Source of the DNA: CAYRFQ01 sp964423615
GTDB taxonomy: Bacteria; Planctomycetota; Planctomycetia; Gemmatales; Gemmataceae
Assembly (NCBI GenBank): GCA_964423615.1
Contig: CAYRFQ010000023.1
Span: 1-64,000, forward strand
Direction of reading: 5' to 3'
DNA length: 64,000 nt
The notes under the pieces are model-generated. The model saw nothing but the letters and a program-made list of their open reading frames with translations. It was not told where the DNA came from and ran no database searches. Both the position numbers and the translations under genes were made by a program. Of the stretch, positions 56,701 through 64,000 are shown in pieces. How positions within the stretch are numbered: position 1 is the stretch's first letter; each line of letters opens with the position of its first letter.

Positions 56701-57231
56701 GAGCCCCTGGTGATCATCCACGCCGACAGGGAGGTCCGTATCAGTGGTCGGATCGATCGAGTCGACGTGGCCGACCTGCCAGGTGGGGACATCGGATTTT
56801 GGATCATCGATTACAAGACCGGTAGTGGATCTTATTATACGAGCAGTGACCTGAAAGAATTTCGCAAGCTCCAATTGACACTATATGCGTTGGCCGTCGA
56901 GAAGGTCATGCTCACGAACCAGACCTCGCGTCCACTCGGGTTGGCCTACTGGCTCGTGACAGACACGGGGCCCAAGAACGCACTGCCAGGAAGGAGCCAA
57001 CATGCCTGGTTGGACAACAGCACGATGTGGGAAAATGTCCGAAACAACCTCGAACACTGGGTCGTCGAACTGGTGTCACGCATTCGGTCGGGTGAATTCG
57101 CCCTCAAGCCACGGTCGGAACATTGCACCCAGACGTGTGACTTTGGTCAGATATGTCGGATCAGTCAATCGCGGTCAGTCGTGGTGAGGAAGAGTTGGAA
57201 CCTCCCTCTGCCCGTGATCGATCAACAATGA
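53794..57231 (+). CDS. AddB-like helicase-nuclease (PD-(D/E)XK)
   Basis: 1145 residues, the length of AddB-type subunits of the double-strand-break end-processing complex. The N-terminal half is an inactivated helicase-like region (the Walker A is lost: FLCGPLGDPVLHP). The C-terminal nuclease (about 830-1130) has ISGRIDRVD and FWIIDYKTG (D and K of the D-x(n)-DxK motif, about 1004-1009). Four Cys that could hold an iron-sulfur cluster are CPFKFF near 835 and CTQTCDFGQIC near 1110. AddB binds AddA and acts at DNA ends, using Chi. No addA gene is adjacent in the window, so the partner lies elsewhere or the protein is a separate nuclease. ATG 53794 lacks a strong ribosome site. Confidence 0.82.
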   Translation: MARVTFLCGPLGDPVLHPLLQRWRELIHSRTFGSTLWLCPNYRTVEELLPRLLGDSQGCLAPRVLTIHDFADEIVRNGDLMARPISHLQRRLMAEALVIQLHQKGHLSHFQGVVDTRGFTETVYALFGELKRSEIRPEQLLTAASEKATFVETSTLKDKQSALLYKAYHDVLRRHHLYDLEGRVWYAKELLQEGLKYPFQDLQAIFVYGFATLTSTEQQTLEACARWTEEIWVTLPDEQDAERQELFCEPRRVLAALGSLGPEVIFSEKEQPSAKSPLPARQDYLPKAQLWTPKDTNEPPVQTLQSSTNEVLLTKNPVRTAHKNPLAELPTPPGLHHLQTQLFRPRRQIVKGHNATGIGIMEAPEVVGEVRLVARRIRELLHAGVPPDAIMVILRDLAPYASLIDEVFEEYGIPIDLEGAEPLIQNPTIATLLRILRVPDEGYVFGQVTSLLRSNYFRPDWPEVDSNPEVVHQSEALLRLLDEPRGRDAYLAAVVRWAENPPPGLEDEQVEESRRQRKHQLAKQCRRFLERFLHCWDDAPDRGTWRVHVRWLRRLCSNLGIEKAANEYPRDKQCLERFWAELEKWERLDKLIHGGGHTVERHHFQKMLTALASQAGLARGPRGPGKVRVLSAEVARSLSADHVFVMGLGERSFPRLATPDSFFDEQERQAFHQVGVPLSCLADLLPQEMLLFYQIVTKPKVQLTLSYPAIDRTGQELLPSSFLTSVLDCFELEAVPALRRNMLIEGYDRDPPMSLAEYRVQAACSIARGGPKWPLPAQLNAQMVAARDVSQHRFRNDDHSIYDGLFRDKKIIDQVAQLFSPDRILSPTALEYYVACPFKFFLRHVLRLQPLEEPQDEIESTERGLTFHRALSRLHQELQTQGVHQPTEMVDHEVLTQLDRAIEESTTQTSPAARMLWAIEGQRLRRNGNKYRGHWTKFVKPWVEKDIFPRPTYFEIGFGLPPAEGEVMYEPLVIIHADREVRISGRIDRVDVADLPGGDIGFWIIDYKTGSGSYYTSSDLKEFRKLQLTLYALAVEKVMLTNQTSRPLGLAYWLVTDTGPKNALPGRSQHAWLDNSTMWENVRNNLEHWVVELVSRIRSGEFALKPRSEHCTQTCDFGQICRISQSRSVVVRKSWNLPLPVIDQQ

Positions 57232-57269
57232 GCCTTGCTCGGTACACGACGCGGCTGCCACAAACCGTT

Positions 57270-57980
57270 CTAACGCCTCAGATATCCCACAGTCTCACGG
57301 ACTTCCTGCGAGATCTCGTAGGCTCGTTCTTGCGACCATCCTCGATAGAGTGTGGTATCGGGAACGCCTTGGTCGCGTGTGAACGCGGCATAGAAAATGT
57401 CCATATGAATGGCAACGTACCACCAGATGATGGCCGGGATAATGAACGGGAGGAAGGCGAAGAAGATGATCCAAGCCAGGCAGCTCGACTCATTCCATTT
57501 CCCGGTGGTTACGCCGTCGTATTCGCTGAGTGGTATCTTGAACGGCTTCTGGGGAATAAAACAGATGTACCACGTCTTGACCAGAGTCGTCTTGCCCTTT
57601 CGATTTCGCGTGAGGCGGAGGTGATCGAACGTACCGAACAGAAATCCGAAGATCACACACACTGCCACCCACAGCCCACCGACAACGAGCATCAGATGCG
57701 GCCGAAATTGTGTTGCCGGCAATCCCAACAACAACCACGCCAAGATACACCCAAAAAAGATCTGGACCCGAGTTCCCAGCGGTGGCCCCGATTCCCATTC
57801 GCTATCGACCGGTTCGTAGGTCTTGCGGACTCGTTCCCGACGACCAAAGTGATACCCGCAAGAGACACACACCATGGCGTTTGGGTCGAGTTGCGAATCA
57901 CACTCTGGGCAACTCTTTTGCAAACCGCCTTCGACTTGATAAGGGCTGTCGTCTTCGAAATCGTCATCGAGGTGCGCCAT
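57270..57980 (-). CDS. Zinc-ribbon membrane protein
   Basis: 236 residues. A zinc ribbon (CPECDSQ ... VCVSCGYHF) near the start is followed by two helices (IFFGCILAWLLLGLPA, LMLVVGGLWVAVCVIFGFLFG) and a further hydrophobic pair (LAWIIFFAFLPFIIPAIIWWYVAI). The N-terminus is acidic (MAHLDDDFEDDSP). Many planctomycetes carry such zinc-ribbon membrane proteins; the function is unknown. The GGAGGGTGAGG site before 57980 supports that start. It follows the gene at 58030 by 49 bp, so the two may form an operon. Confidence 0.7.
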   Translation of the reverse strand: MAHLDDDFEDDSPYQVEGGLQKSCPECDSQLDPNAMVCVSCGYHFGRRERVRKTYEPVDSEWESGPPLGTRVQIFFGCILAWLLLGLPATQFRPHLMLVVGGLWVAVCVIFGFLFGTFDHLRLTRNRKGKTTLVKTWYICFIPQKPFKIPLSEYDGVTTGKWNESSCLAWIIFFAFLPFIIPAIIWWYVAIHMDIFYAAFTRDQGVPDTTLYRGWSQERAYEISQEVRETVGYLRR

Positions 57981-58029
57981 CCTCACCCTCCGGAAACCAT
58001 GGCCCACGAACCCTATCTTCGCCGCAGCC

Positions 58030-58536
58030 TCACTCGTCGTCGTCTACCACGGCGGTCTGCATCCAATAGTCTTTGTTTTCCAAAATCTTCGACCGAATCG
58101 ATGCGTCCTTCAGGGCAGCGACTTGGGGTACATAAGGAAGGGCATGTTGGGAATGGAGCCCTTCGAGCCGGACCGACGAAGCCTTGGTCGACAAAAACCA
58201 ACTGTCGAAATAAACATACTCCTGGTCCGGATCGAGTTCTTCGAGGTGCATCTGCATCGAATCGACCCACTCGGCGATTTCGTCTTCGATGGGATCTCGG
58301 CGATACATTCCCTGTAAGACGCAAACAGCCGTGTGTTCCCACGACTCGTTGACTTCCACAATGCGGGCAAACGAGAACGCCCGACGGCAACGACTACAAA
58401 TGAAGAGCCATCCACATCCACACCACGGACAATCCATCTGGCCTGGCGAAGAAACCAGCGCCAAGGCTGGGTCACAACGACAATGGCTCACAAGGTCATC
58501 GGAAGCTTTTGCTAAGTACAGGTGTTTGGCCACCAC
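58030..58536 (-). CDS. Conserved hypothetical zinc-binding protein
   Basis: 168 residues with a Cys-rich segment (CPWCGCGWLFICSRCRRAF), probably a zinc finger or ribbon, and an acidic C-terminal half (DPIEDEIAEWVDSMQMHLEELDPDQEYVYFDSWFL). It ends VVDDDE. The start appears to be a GTG at 58536 (GTGGTGGCC). I recognise only a general planctomycete conserved hypothetical pattern. Likely co-transcribed with the gene at 57270. Confidence 0.6.
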   Translation of the reverse strand: MVAKHLYLAKASDDLVSHCRCDPALALVSSPGQMDCPWCGCGWLFICSRCRRAFSFARIVEVNESWEHTAVCVLQGMYRRDPIEDEIAEWVDSMQMHLEELDPDQEYVYFDSWFLSTKASSVRLEGLHSQHALPYVPQVAALKDASIRSKILENKDYWMQTAVVDDDE

Positions 58537-58997
58537 GAATCCCCATAACCAAATACAAATTCCCGGAATCTGTCACAGCATCATAGCCCAAATCGGTACA
58601 CCGCGTCAAATTCGTCCCAAAGTCAAGGTCCGCTTCTGGATTTTGGGGTTTGTTCGCCGTGCAGAGTTGAAGCAGTGGAAACTAACGTGGCAACGTCGTT
58701 CGAGTGTTACGGTTCTTCTTTCGTTGTTGTAGAGAGATCATCCGTGGAAAAAACCATGACCGAGGAGGTTTGTGTTACTTTAGCGGTCTCGGTAGAGTTG
58801 GCGAGACTCAGACAACATTACACTCGTCAGACGCAGGATGGCAGCGTCAAAGTCTCCTCAAACACTCCTTAGAATAGGAGAATCATTTCGGCGAACCAGA
58901 TTCAAGGTAAGAAGGATTGAGATACGGAGAACCGTTGCCTATAATCCTTGTGAGTGGCGTCCGAGTTAGAGGGAGGAACAAGAAAAAAGAGAGCCTC
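58537..58997. other. Intergenic region
   Basis: Divergent control region of about 460 bp. One short open frame (58675-58872) lacks motifs and is not called. Confidence 0.35.
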
Positions 58998-59555
58998 ATG
59001 AGCGTAGAATCGACGAGACCAAGTATCGAAGAGTTGACGTTCCATGTCTACGCACGACCATTGCACCCAGAGTTATTCGAAATTCTGGCGATGGAAACCA
59101 TCGAGCGTCCAGAATACAAATTATCCCTTCAAATCATCCCCACCGGCCACGTAGTGATGTGGGATACAACGAACGTTTGTCTCACAGAAGTAGCCACTTC
59201 GACCAGCCAACCGCTCCCCGAGAAACGTCGCTTGTTCCAATCGAAACTTCGGCAGGAACTCTCTCGAAAAATCGAGTGTGCCCACGGCGTCTGCTATCAA
59301 ATGAGCTTCCAGGTCGAGCGAATGAAACCGGAAATTTTCCTCCACGCCCACGACGAACTTTTGGCCGACGGACAAAAACACGGTCGGTTGCTCCACAACT
59401 TCCAACCCAATCATCGTCTTTCGGTAGCTCCCCTCACGCTCATCGCTGCGGAAACCAAAGCCCAGTGTGTAATGATTTCTACGTTCCACACGTTTCCGGC
59501 GGAAAACAGCGTCGTCAAGTCGCAGACTTTGATCGAAATCAAGTCAGAAGAATAA
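58998..59555 (+). CDS. DUF2617 family protein
   Basis: 185 residues beginning MSVESTRPSIEELTFHVY. Features I recognise from the planctomycete DUF2617 family: RPLHPELFEIL, IIPTGHVVMWD, LTEVATSTSQPLPEKRRLF, ECAHGVCYQMSFQVERMKPEIF, FHTFPAENSVVKSQTLIEI. The function is unknown. It is followed by the ATP-grasp gene (52 bp), likely one operon. I took ATG 58998, which starts the conserved pattern. Confidence 0.8.
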   Translation: MSVESTRPSIEELTFHVYARPLHPELFEILAMETIERPEYKLSLQIIPTGHVVMWDTTNVCLTEVATSTSQPLPEKRRLFQSKLRQELSRKIECAHGVCYQMSFQVERMKPEIFLHAHDELLADGQKHGRLLHNFQPNHRLSVAPLTLIAAETKAQCVMISTFHTFPAENSVVKSQTLIEIKSEE

Positions 59556-59606
59556 GACATTCCTTCGAGCAGTTCCCCTCTTCTTTCTGCGATCCGCGAG
59601 TCCATC

Positions 59607-60701
59607 TTGCGCCTCTTTGTCTACGAAATGACCTGTGCGGACGTATCTTGGAAGACGCTTCCGCTGTCGCTCCGCGCTGAAGGCTGGGCGATGCTCTCGG
59701 CCATACTCGACGATTGGCAAGCCCTTGAAGACATCGAGGTCTCGACTCTCGTCGCGCCGGATTTTCCGCATGACCTCACGGTTTCGCACCAACGAGTCGA
59801 GAAGGACGAACGCCAACACTTCTTTGAACTCGCCTCGCAAGCCGATTACACGTTGGTCATAGCTCCGGAATTCGATGACTTGCTTCAGACACGAGCCGAA
59901 TGGGTCCTAAGTGCGGGAGGCAAACTCCTCAGTTCCGGTCCCCACGGGATCTGGCAAACGGCTGACAAACTCCACCTCGCACAACTCTGGAAGGAACACA
60001 AGGTCCGGACGCCTTTGACCCGGTTGGTGGGTCCTGGTTACGAACACCTCATGTACAACAGGCTTTTTCCCTTCCCTGTCGTCATCAAACCTCGATACGG
60101 AGCTGGGTCGCAGGGCACTGTTTTCCTTCCCCAACTCGAATCGTTACGCCGGGATCGGACGCTGGCGCCGCTATTGGCCTTCAGTCAAGAACTCGTCGTG
60201 CAGCCTTACGTTTCCGGCCTCGTGGCAAGTGTGGCGTTTCTGGTCGGGCCAAATGCCGCTTTCGCTCTCCCGCCAGCCCGTCAACTCATTTCAGACGACG
60301 GAACCTTCACATACTTGGGAGGTGAGATTCCGCTTTCCAAAGAGCTTCGAGCAAGAGCCATCTCCCTGGCCCAACAGGCGGTCGAGTGCGTCTCGGGCCT
60401 CCGGGGTTATGTCGGCGTCGATCTCATCTTGGGCGAGCCCGACGACGGAAGCCAAGACTACGCGCTCGAAATTAACCCTCGGTTGACGACTTCCTACATT
60501 GGATTGCGTCAACTGGCGAAAACGAATTTGGCCGAGGCCATGTTAAAGGTTGTGCAAGGCGAACGTGTGTCATTATCTTGGAAACATGGCTTTGTCAGTT
60601 TTCGCCACGACGGAACGGTTGACGATTCGAGTGGTAGGAAGTGGCCAGGCAGCGGCTCTCAAAGTTCTTCTACCATTGAAGAGGAGAAGGACTTTGGGTG
60701 A
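59607..60701 (+). CDS. ATP-grasp family ligase
   Basis: 364 residues of an ATP-dependent carboxylate-amine/thiol ligase. LFVYEMTC at the N-terminus and the ATP-grasp core FPVVIKPRYGAGSQGTVFLP, LVVQPYVSGLVASVAFLVG, GYVGVDLILGEP and YALEINPRLTTSYIG hold nucleotide and metal ligands (Lys, Glu-Asn). The start looks like a TTG at 59607, since the frame opens right there with the conserved MRLFVYE. In planctomycetes a similar ATP-grasp gene accompanies the C1/tetrahydromethanopterin genes and resembles MfnD tyramine-glutamate ligase; the assignment is tentative. It lies between the DUF2617 and M24 genes. Confidence 0.68.
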   Translation: MRLFVYEMTCADVSWKTLPLSLRAEGWAMLSAILDDWQALEDIEVSTLVAPDFPHDLTVSHQRVEKDERQHFFELASQADYTLVIAPEFDDLLQTRAEWVLSAGGKLLSSGPHGIWQTADKLHLAQLWKEHKVRTPLTRLVGPGYEHLMYNRLFPFPVVIKPRYGAGSQGTVFLPQLESLRRDRTLAPLLAFSQELVVQPYVSGLVASVAFLVGPNAAFALPPARQLISDDGTFTYLGGEIPLSKELRARAISLAQQAVECVSGLRGYVGVDLILGEPDDGSQDYALEINPRLTTSYIGLRQLAKTNLAEAMLKVVQGERVSLSWKHGFVSFRHDGTVDDSSGRKWPGSGSQSSSTIEEEKDFG

Positions 60702-60761
60702 GGTCGATTGCTTTGGAAGGCTTGGTTAACGCACAACGATTTAGACAGCAGGTAACTTCTT

Positions 60762-61952
60762 ATGTTTGATCTGGCTTCGGTACAAACATCGATAAAACAA
60801 CTCGGTTTGGACGGTTGGTTGCTCTACGACTTTCGAGGGTCGAACGTGTTGGCCCGTCGGGTGGTTGGGATCGGTCCCGATAAATTCTTCTCTCGACGGT
60901 GGTTCTACTTCATCCCGGCAGAAGGCGAACCCAAGAAGTTGGTTCACCGGATCGAACCAAAGTCGCTCGAACACCTGCCCGGTTCGGCCCAGGCGTATTT
61001 GAAATGGCAAGAACTCGAGGCAGGCGTCGAGTCACTCGTCCAAGGTTCGAAAAAAGTCGCCATGGAGTACGTGCCTCGAAATGCCAACCCGTACGTTTCG
61101 CGGGTCGATGCCGGGACAGTCGAACTGGTCAAGTCGTTCGGTGTCGAAATCATTCCGTCTGGGGACTTGATCCAGCTGTTCGAAGCCGTTTGGGACGACG
61201 AACAGTGGGCCTTGCACCAGGAAGCCGCAAAGCATACGAGTGCGGCGTTCGATCTCGTCTTCAAGTTCATCGCCGACAGCGTCACGAGTGGAAAAACGAT
61301 CCGGGAGACGGACGTTCAACAGGTCATCATGGACCACTTCGCCAAGAACAACATGTTTACCGACCATGCTCCGATTTGTGGCGTCGGTCCACACAGTGGC
61401 GACCCCCACTACGCTCCCGAGGTCGGCAAGGACTCGGAGATCCAAGAAGGCGACTTCGTCTTGGTCGATCTGTGGGCCAAGATGAATAAGCCACGCGGAG
61501 TGTACAGCGATTTAACCTGGACGTGCTTCGTCGGAAAGGAAGTTCCGGAGAAGTACACCAAGGTTTTCAAGATCGTTGCAGCCGCTCGTGATGCCGCTAT
61601 CGAATTCGTCCGGACGTCTTTCGCCAACAACGAGGTGATCCAGGGCTGGCAAGTCGATAAGGCCGCCCGCGACGTCATCGAAGAGGCTGGATACGGAGAG
61701 TATTTCTTCCATCGCCTGGGCCACTCCATCGGCCAGGAGACACACGGCAACGGGGCGAACATGGACAACCTCGAGACCAAAGAAGAACGGCGGGTCATGC
61801 CATCGACGTGTTTCTCCATCGAACCCGGAATCTACATGGCCGAGTTCGGCGTTCGAAGTGAAGTCGATGTCTTTGTCGACCAAAACGGCCAGGTCCACGT
61901 CACCGGTCCAACGCCCCAAACCGAAGTCGTGGCGTTGCTCGCGGGCCGTTAA
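60762..61952 (+). CDS. M24 family metallopeptidase (Xaa-Pro dipeptidase type)
   Basis: 396 residues. The N-terminal creatinase-like domain starts MFDLASVQTSIKQLGLDGWLLYDF. The C-terminal pita-bread fold supplies the five metal ligands: VLVDLWAK (D), GVYSDLTW (D), HRLGHSIGQETHG (H), FSIEPGIYM (E) and VRSEVDVFV (E). Substrate likely dipeptides with C-terminal Pro, cytosolic. ATG 60762 preceded by a modest AGCAGG site. Could be co-transcribed with the ATP-grasp gene, whose stop is 60 bp upstream. Confidence 0.85.
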   Translation: MFDLASVQTSIKQLGLDGWLLYDFRGSNVLARRVVGIGPDKFFSRRWFYFIPAEGEPKKLVHRIEPKSLEHLPGSAQAYLKWQELEAGVESLVQGSKKVAMEYVPRNANPYVSRVDAGTVELVKSFGVEIIPSGDLIQLFEAVWDDEQWALHQEAAKHTSAAFDLVFKFIADSVTSGKTIRETDVQQVIMDHFAKNNMFTDHAPICGVGPHSGDPHYAPEVGKDSEIQEGDFVLVDLWAKMNKPRGVYSDLTWTCFVGKEVPEKYTKVFKIVAAARDAAIEFVRTSFANNEVIQGWQVDKAARDVIEEAGYGEYFFHRLGHSIGQETHGNGANMDNLETKEERRVMPSTCFSIEPGIYMAEFGVRSEVDVFVDQNGQVHVTGPTPQTEVVALLAGR

Positions 61953-62015
61953 TCCCAGCCTCTTCCACGAGAAAAAAGTGTGGTATTTCGGCTGGTTCGC
62001 AAAGCCGAGCACCAG

Positions 62016-62059
62016 CAACCGATCTTGGCCGTGGGTTGACCCACGGCCAAGATCGGTTG
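62016..62059. terminator. 21-bp perfect palindrome, terminator-like
   Basis: CAACCGATCTTGGCCGTGGG opens a 21-bp perfect stem with a 2-nt loop. The core CTTGGCCGTGGG/CCCACGGCCAAG is the repeat A core. TTATTC follows. It lies 64 bp after the peptidase stop. Confidence 0.7.
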
Positions 62060-62249
62060 TTATTCTGATGGCGCGTCGGCGTCACCCGAGAGAACGACAC
62101 GAGTGCACCCCACAAAATCCCACCGACGCCACAACCAATCGCGAACCGGTCCGGCGGCTCGGGAGAAAATCACGCGATGACTCGTTTCGAGTTGTTGCTA
62201 AAATATCCTTTTGCCGATTCCTCTATTTTCTCGGACAACAAAATACGCC

Positions 62250-64000
62250 ATGACACGATACCTCGTTGGGATCGACCTGGGTACGACGAACTCGGCCCTT
62301 TCCTACATCGATTTAGAACAAGCCAAATCGGGTAAGCCCAAGATATACGAATTCCCCGTGTCGCAGCTTATCGCCCCTGGTGAGATGCACGACCGGGCCT
62401 TGTTGCCATCGTTTTGTTATATTCCGGGCGAGCACGATTTACCCGCCGGTTCGGCGGCGTTGTCGTGGAACAAGGACATGGATTACGTCGTCGGTGAATT
62501 CGGACGCAATCACGGTTCGAAGATCCCCGGACGACTGGTGGCCTCGGCGAAGTCGTGGTTGTGTCACAGTGGCGTCGACCGCGAATCCGAGTTGCTGCCT
62601 TGGAGTGCTCCGCCCGAAGTCGAACGAATTTCGCCCGTAACGGCGTCATCCCGATACCTCGAACACCTCGTAGCGAGTTGGAACAACACCAAGGGGGCCA
62701 AGTCCGAAAAGCACCGCCTCGAAAAGCAATTGGTCGTGTTGACCGTTCCGGCGTCGTTCGACGACGTGGCCCGTAACCTCACCCTCGAAGCGGCGAAAAA
62801 GGCGGGGCTCGATAACGTTACACTCCTCGAAGAACCGCAGGCAGCATTTTACTGCTGGCTAGCGACTCACTCGGCGAAGGAAGCTACGAAGCTCAAGCCA
62901 GGCCAATTTTGTCTCGTCGTTGACGTCGGCGGTGGTACGACGGACTTCAGCTTGATCCGCTCGGGAGAACACGAAGGTGAGTTGACGTTCATTCGTGAGG
63001 CCGTCGGCGACCACTTGTTGCTTGGCGGCGACAACATGGACTTGACGCTGGCCAAATCGGTCGAACAGAAATTGCCCCAGGCGGGGAAACTCGACGCCGT
63101 GCAATACGGCATGTTGACCCAAGCGTGTCGGCAAGCGAAGGAGAGTCTGCTCGCTCCGAATCCTCCCGAAAGCCATCGCGTCACGGTCATCGGTCGTGGT
63201 CGGAAGGTTATCGGTGGTTCGCTCAACACCGACTTGACGCCCGAAGAAGTCCGGGCCGTCATGCTCGACGGATTCTTTCCTTTTGTGGATCGTGATTCCG
63301 AACCCCATCGCGGCGCAAGGGTTGGTCTCCACGAAATGGGTCTGCCTTACGTCAGCGACCCGGCTGTTACGCGGCAACTCTCGGGCTTTTTGAAAAGCCA
63401 CAAGACGCCGGGCGCGAACGAAAGCGTTATTCCCAACGCGATTCTCTTCAACGGAGGTGTTTTCCAGCCCGCCATCTTGCGAGAGCGTGTCGTCGATGTC
63501 CTCAAAAAATGGTATGCGACGCCCGCGAACCCGTGGGAACCTCTGGTACTCACAAACCCGTCGCTCGATCTCGCCGTATCGATGGGTGCGGCGCATTTCG
63601 CGTGGCTCAAACACACCGGCGGCAAACGAATCGGCGGCGGCATCCCGCGTTCGTACTACATCGCCATCGAATCGAATGGCGAATCCAACGGAGAGGACGC
63701 GAAAAAGACCGTTCTTTGCGTTGTCCCGCAGCACTTGGAGGAAGGACAAGACATCGACCTTCCCAAACCGGAACTCGAATTGGCTCTTGGTCAACCGGTG
63801 GCATTTCCGCTTTTCACATCGACGGTTCGGAGCGACGACAAGGCTGGAGATGTCCTGAACGTGACTCCCGACCAACTCTGGCAGTTACCTCCGCTGCACA
63901 CGATCTTGAGGGGTGGTAAACGAAGCGGCACCAAACGAGTTCCCGTCACCTTGGCCGCACGATCGACGGAAATCGGAACGGTCGAGCTTTATTGCGTGGC
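62250..64000 (+). CDS. Hsp70-family ATPase (DnaK-like), runs off the window end
   Basis: The frame from ATG 62250 stays open to the window end (about 583 codons). The actin-like nucleotide-binding domain has VGIDLGTTNSAL (phosphate 1), VVLTVPASFDD (connect 1), LLEEPQAAFYCWL, VVDVGGGTTDFSLI (phosphate 2) and GGDNMDLTLA; ILFNGGVFQPAILRERVV is the adenosine motif region. The substrate domain begins in the last part (LPKPELELALGQPVAFPLFTST). Plain DnaK differs in layout, so it is an Hsp70-like chaperone paralogue. A TTGTTGCTAAAATATCC-like promoter (TAAAAT) is near 62205. The 3' end lies outside the window. Confidence 0.85.
   Translation, partial: MTRYLVGIDLGTTNSALSYIDLEQAKSGKPKIYEFPVSQLIAPGEMHDRALLPSFCYIPGEHDLPAGSAALSWNKDMDYVVGEFGRNHGSKIPGRLVASAKSWLCHSGVDRESELLPWSAPPEVERISPVTASSRYLEHLVASWNNTKGAKSEKHRLEKQLVVLTVPASFDDVARNLTLEAAKKAGLDNVTLLEEPQAAFYCWLATHSAKEATKLKPGQFCLVVDVGGGTTDFSLIRSGEHEGELTFIREAVGDHLLLGGDNMDLTLAKSVEQKLPQAGKLDAVQYGMLTQACRQAKESLLAPNPPESHRVTVIGRGRKVIGGSLNTDLTPEEVRAVMLDGFFPFVDRDSEPHRGARVGLHEMGLPYVSDPAVTRQLSGFLKSHKTPGANESVIPNAILFNGGVFQPAILRERVVDVLKKWYATPANPWEPLVLTNPSLDLAVSMGAAHFAWLKHTGGKRIGGGIPRSYYIAIESNGESNGEDAKKTVLCVVPQHLEEGQDIDLPKPELELALGQPVAFPLFTSTVRSDDKAGDVLNVTPDQLWQLPPLHTILRGGKRSGTKRVPVTLAARSTEIGTVELYCV

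Noticed and set aside
58675..58872. Short open frame upstream of DUF2617
   Set aside because: No motif and the frame starts in a poor context.

Overview
The window looks like a planctomycete chromosome, most likely from or near the Gemmatales/Gemmataceae. The evidence is two copies of a Gemmata-type family ending in a HVRGCWV-like motif (7685-8293, 29138-29788), a formylglycine sulfatase, a redoxin/cytochrome/PHM surface protein, SMP-30 and esterase fusions, WD40 and LRR proteins, a kinase with PilZ, a DUF2617 protein, an ATP-grasp protein, and two families of short dispersed palindromic repeats of the planctomycete type. GC content is moderate by eye. Function calls come from motif recognition; no database search was run. 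Layout: 1-10 kb is a worn accessory zone. It holds a WD40 gene whose 5' end is unclear, an LRR lipoprotein, an RHS pseudogene next to a group II intron domain V remnant, an IS with terminal inverted repeats and a frameshifted transposase, a truncated transposase, a CHC2 zinc-finger remnant, a 104-bp repeat in two copies and a WD40 pseudogene. 10-28.6 kb is mostly core: acetyl-CoA synthetase, a redoxin/cytochrome c/PHM protein, a thioredoxin-like secreted protein, pstS-pstC-pstA (no pstB here, and PstA carries a large insertion), an acyl-CoA ligase, a secreted hydrolase, a sulfatase and endonuclease III. 30.2-45.6 kb is a phage-derived island: HTH regulator, short primase-polymerase, sigma factor overlapping terL, portal, HK97-type protease, major capsid protein, structural proteins, beta-helix protein, nucleotidyltransferase, connector, holin-like protein and terS. 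No integrase, tape-measure, sheath or baseplate gene was recognised. Host repeat families sit in its intergenic gaps, and a second terL 3' end lies beyond an oppositely oriented cargo gene. 46-64 kb is core again: a kinase/pseudokinase/PilZ protein, trehalase, esterase/SMP-30 fusion, AddB-like nuclease, zinc-ribbon membrane protein, DUF2617 protein, ATP-grasp enzyme, M24 peptidase and an Hsp70-family protein that runs off the end. The strongest candidate for a less-described system is the apparently tailless capsid and packaging island with its own sigma factor. Its genes could package DNA into an HK97 shell, as in a domesticated capsid element, a gene-transfer-like particle or a capsid-forming satellite. 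Repeat copies within it suggest long residence.
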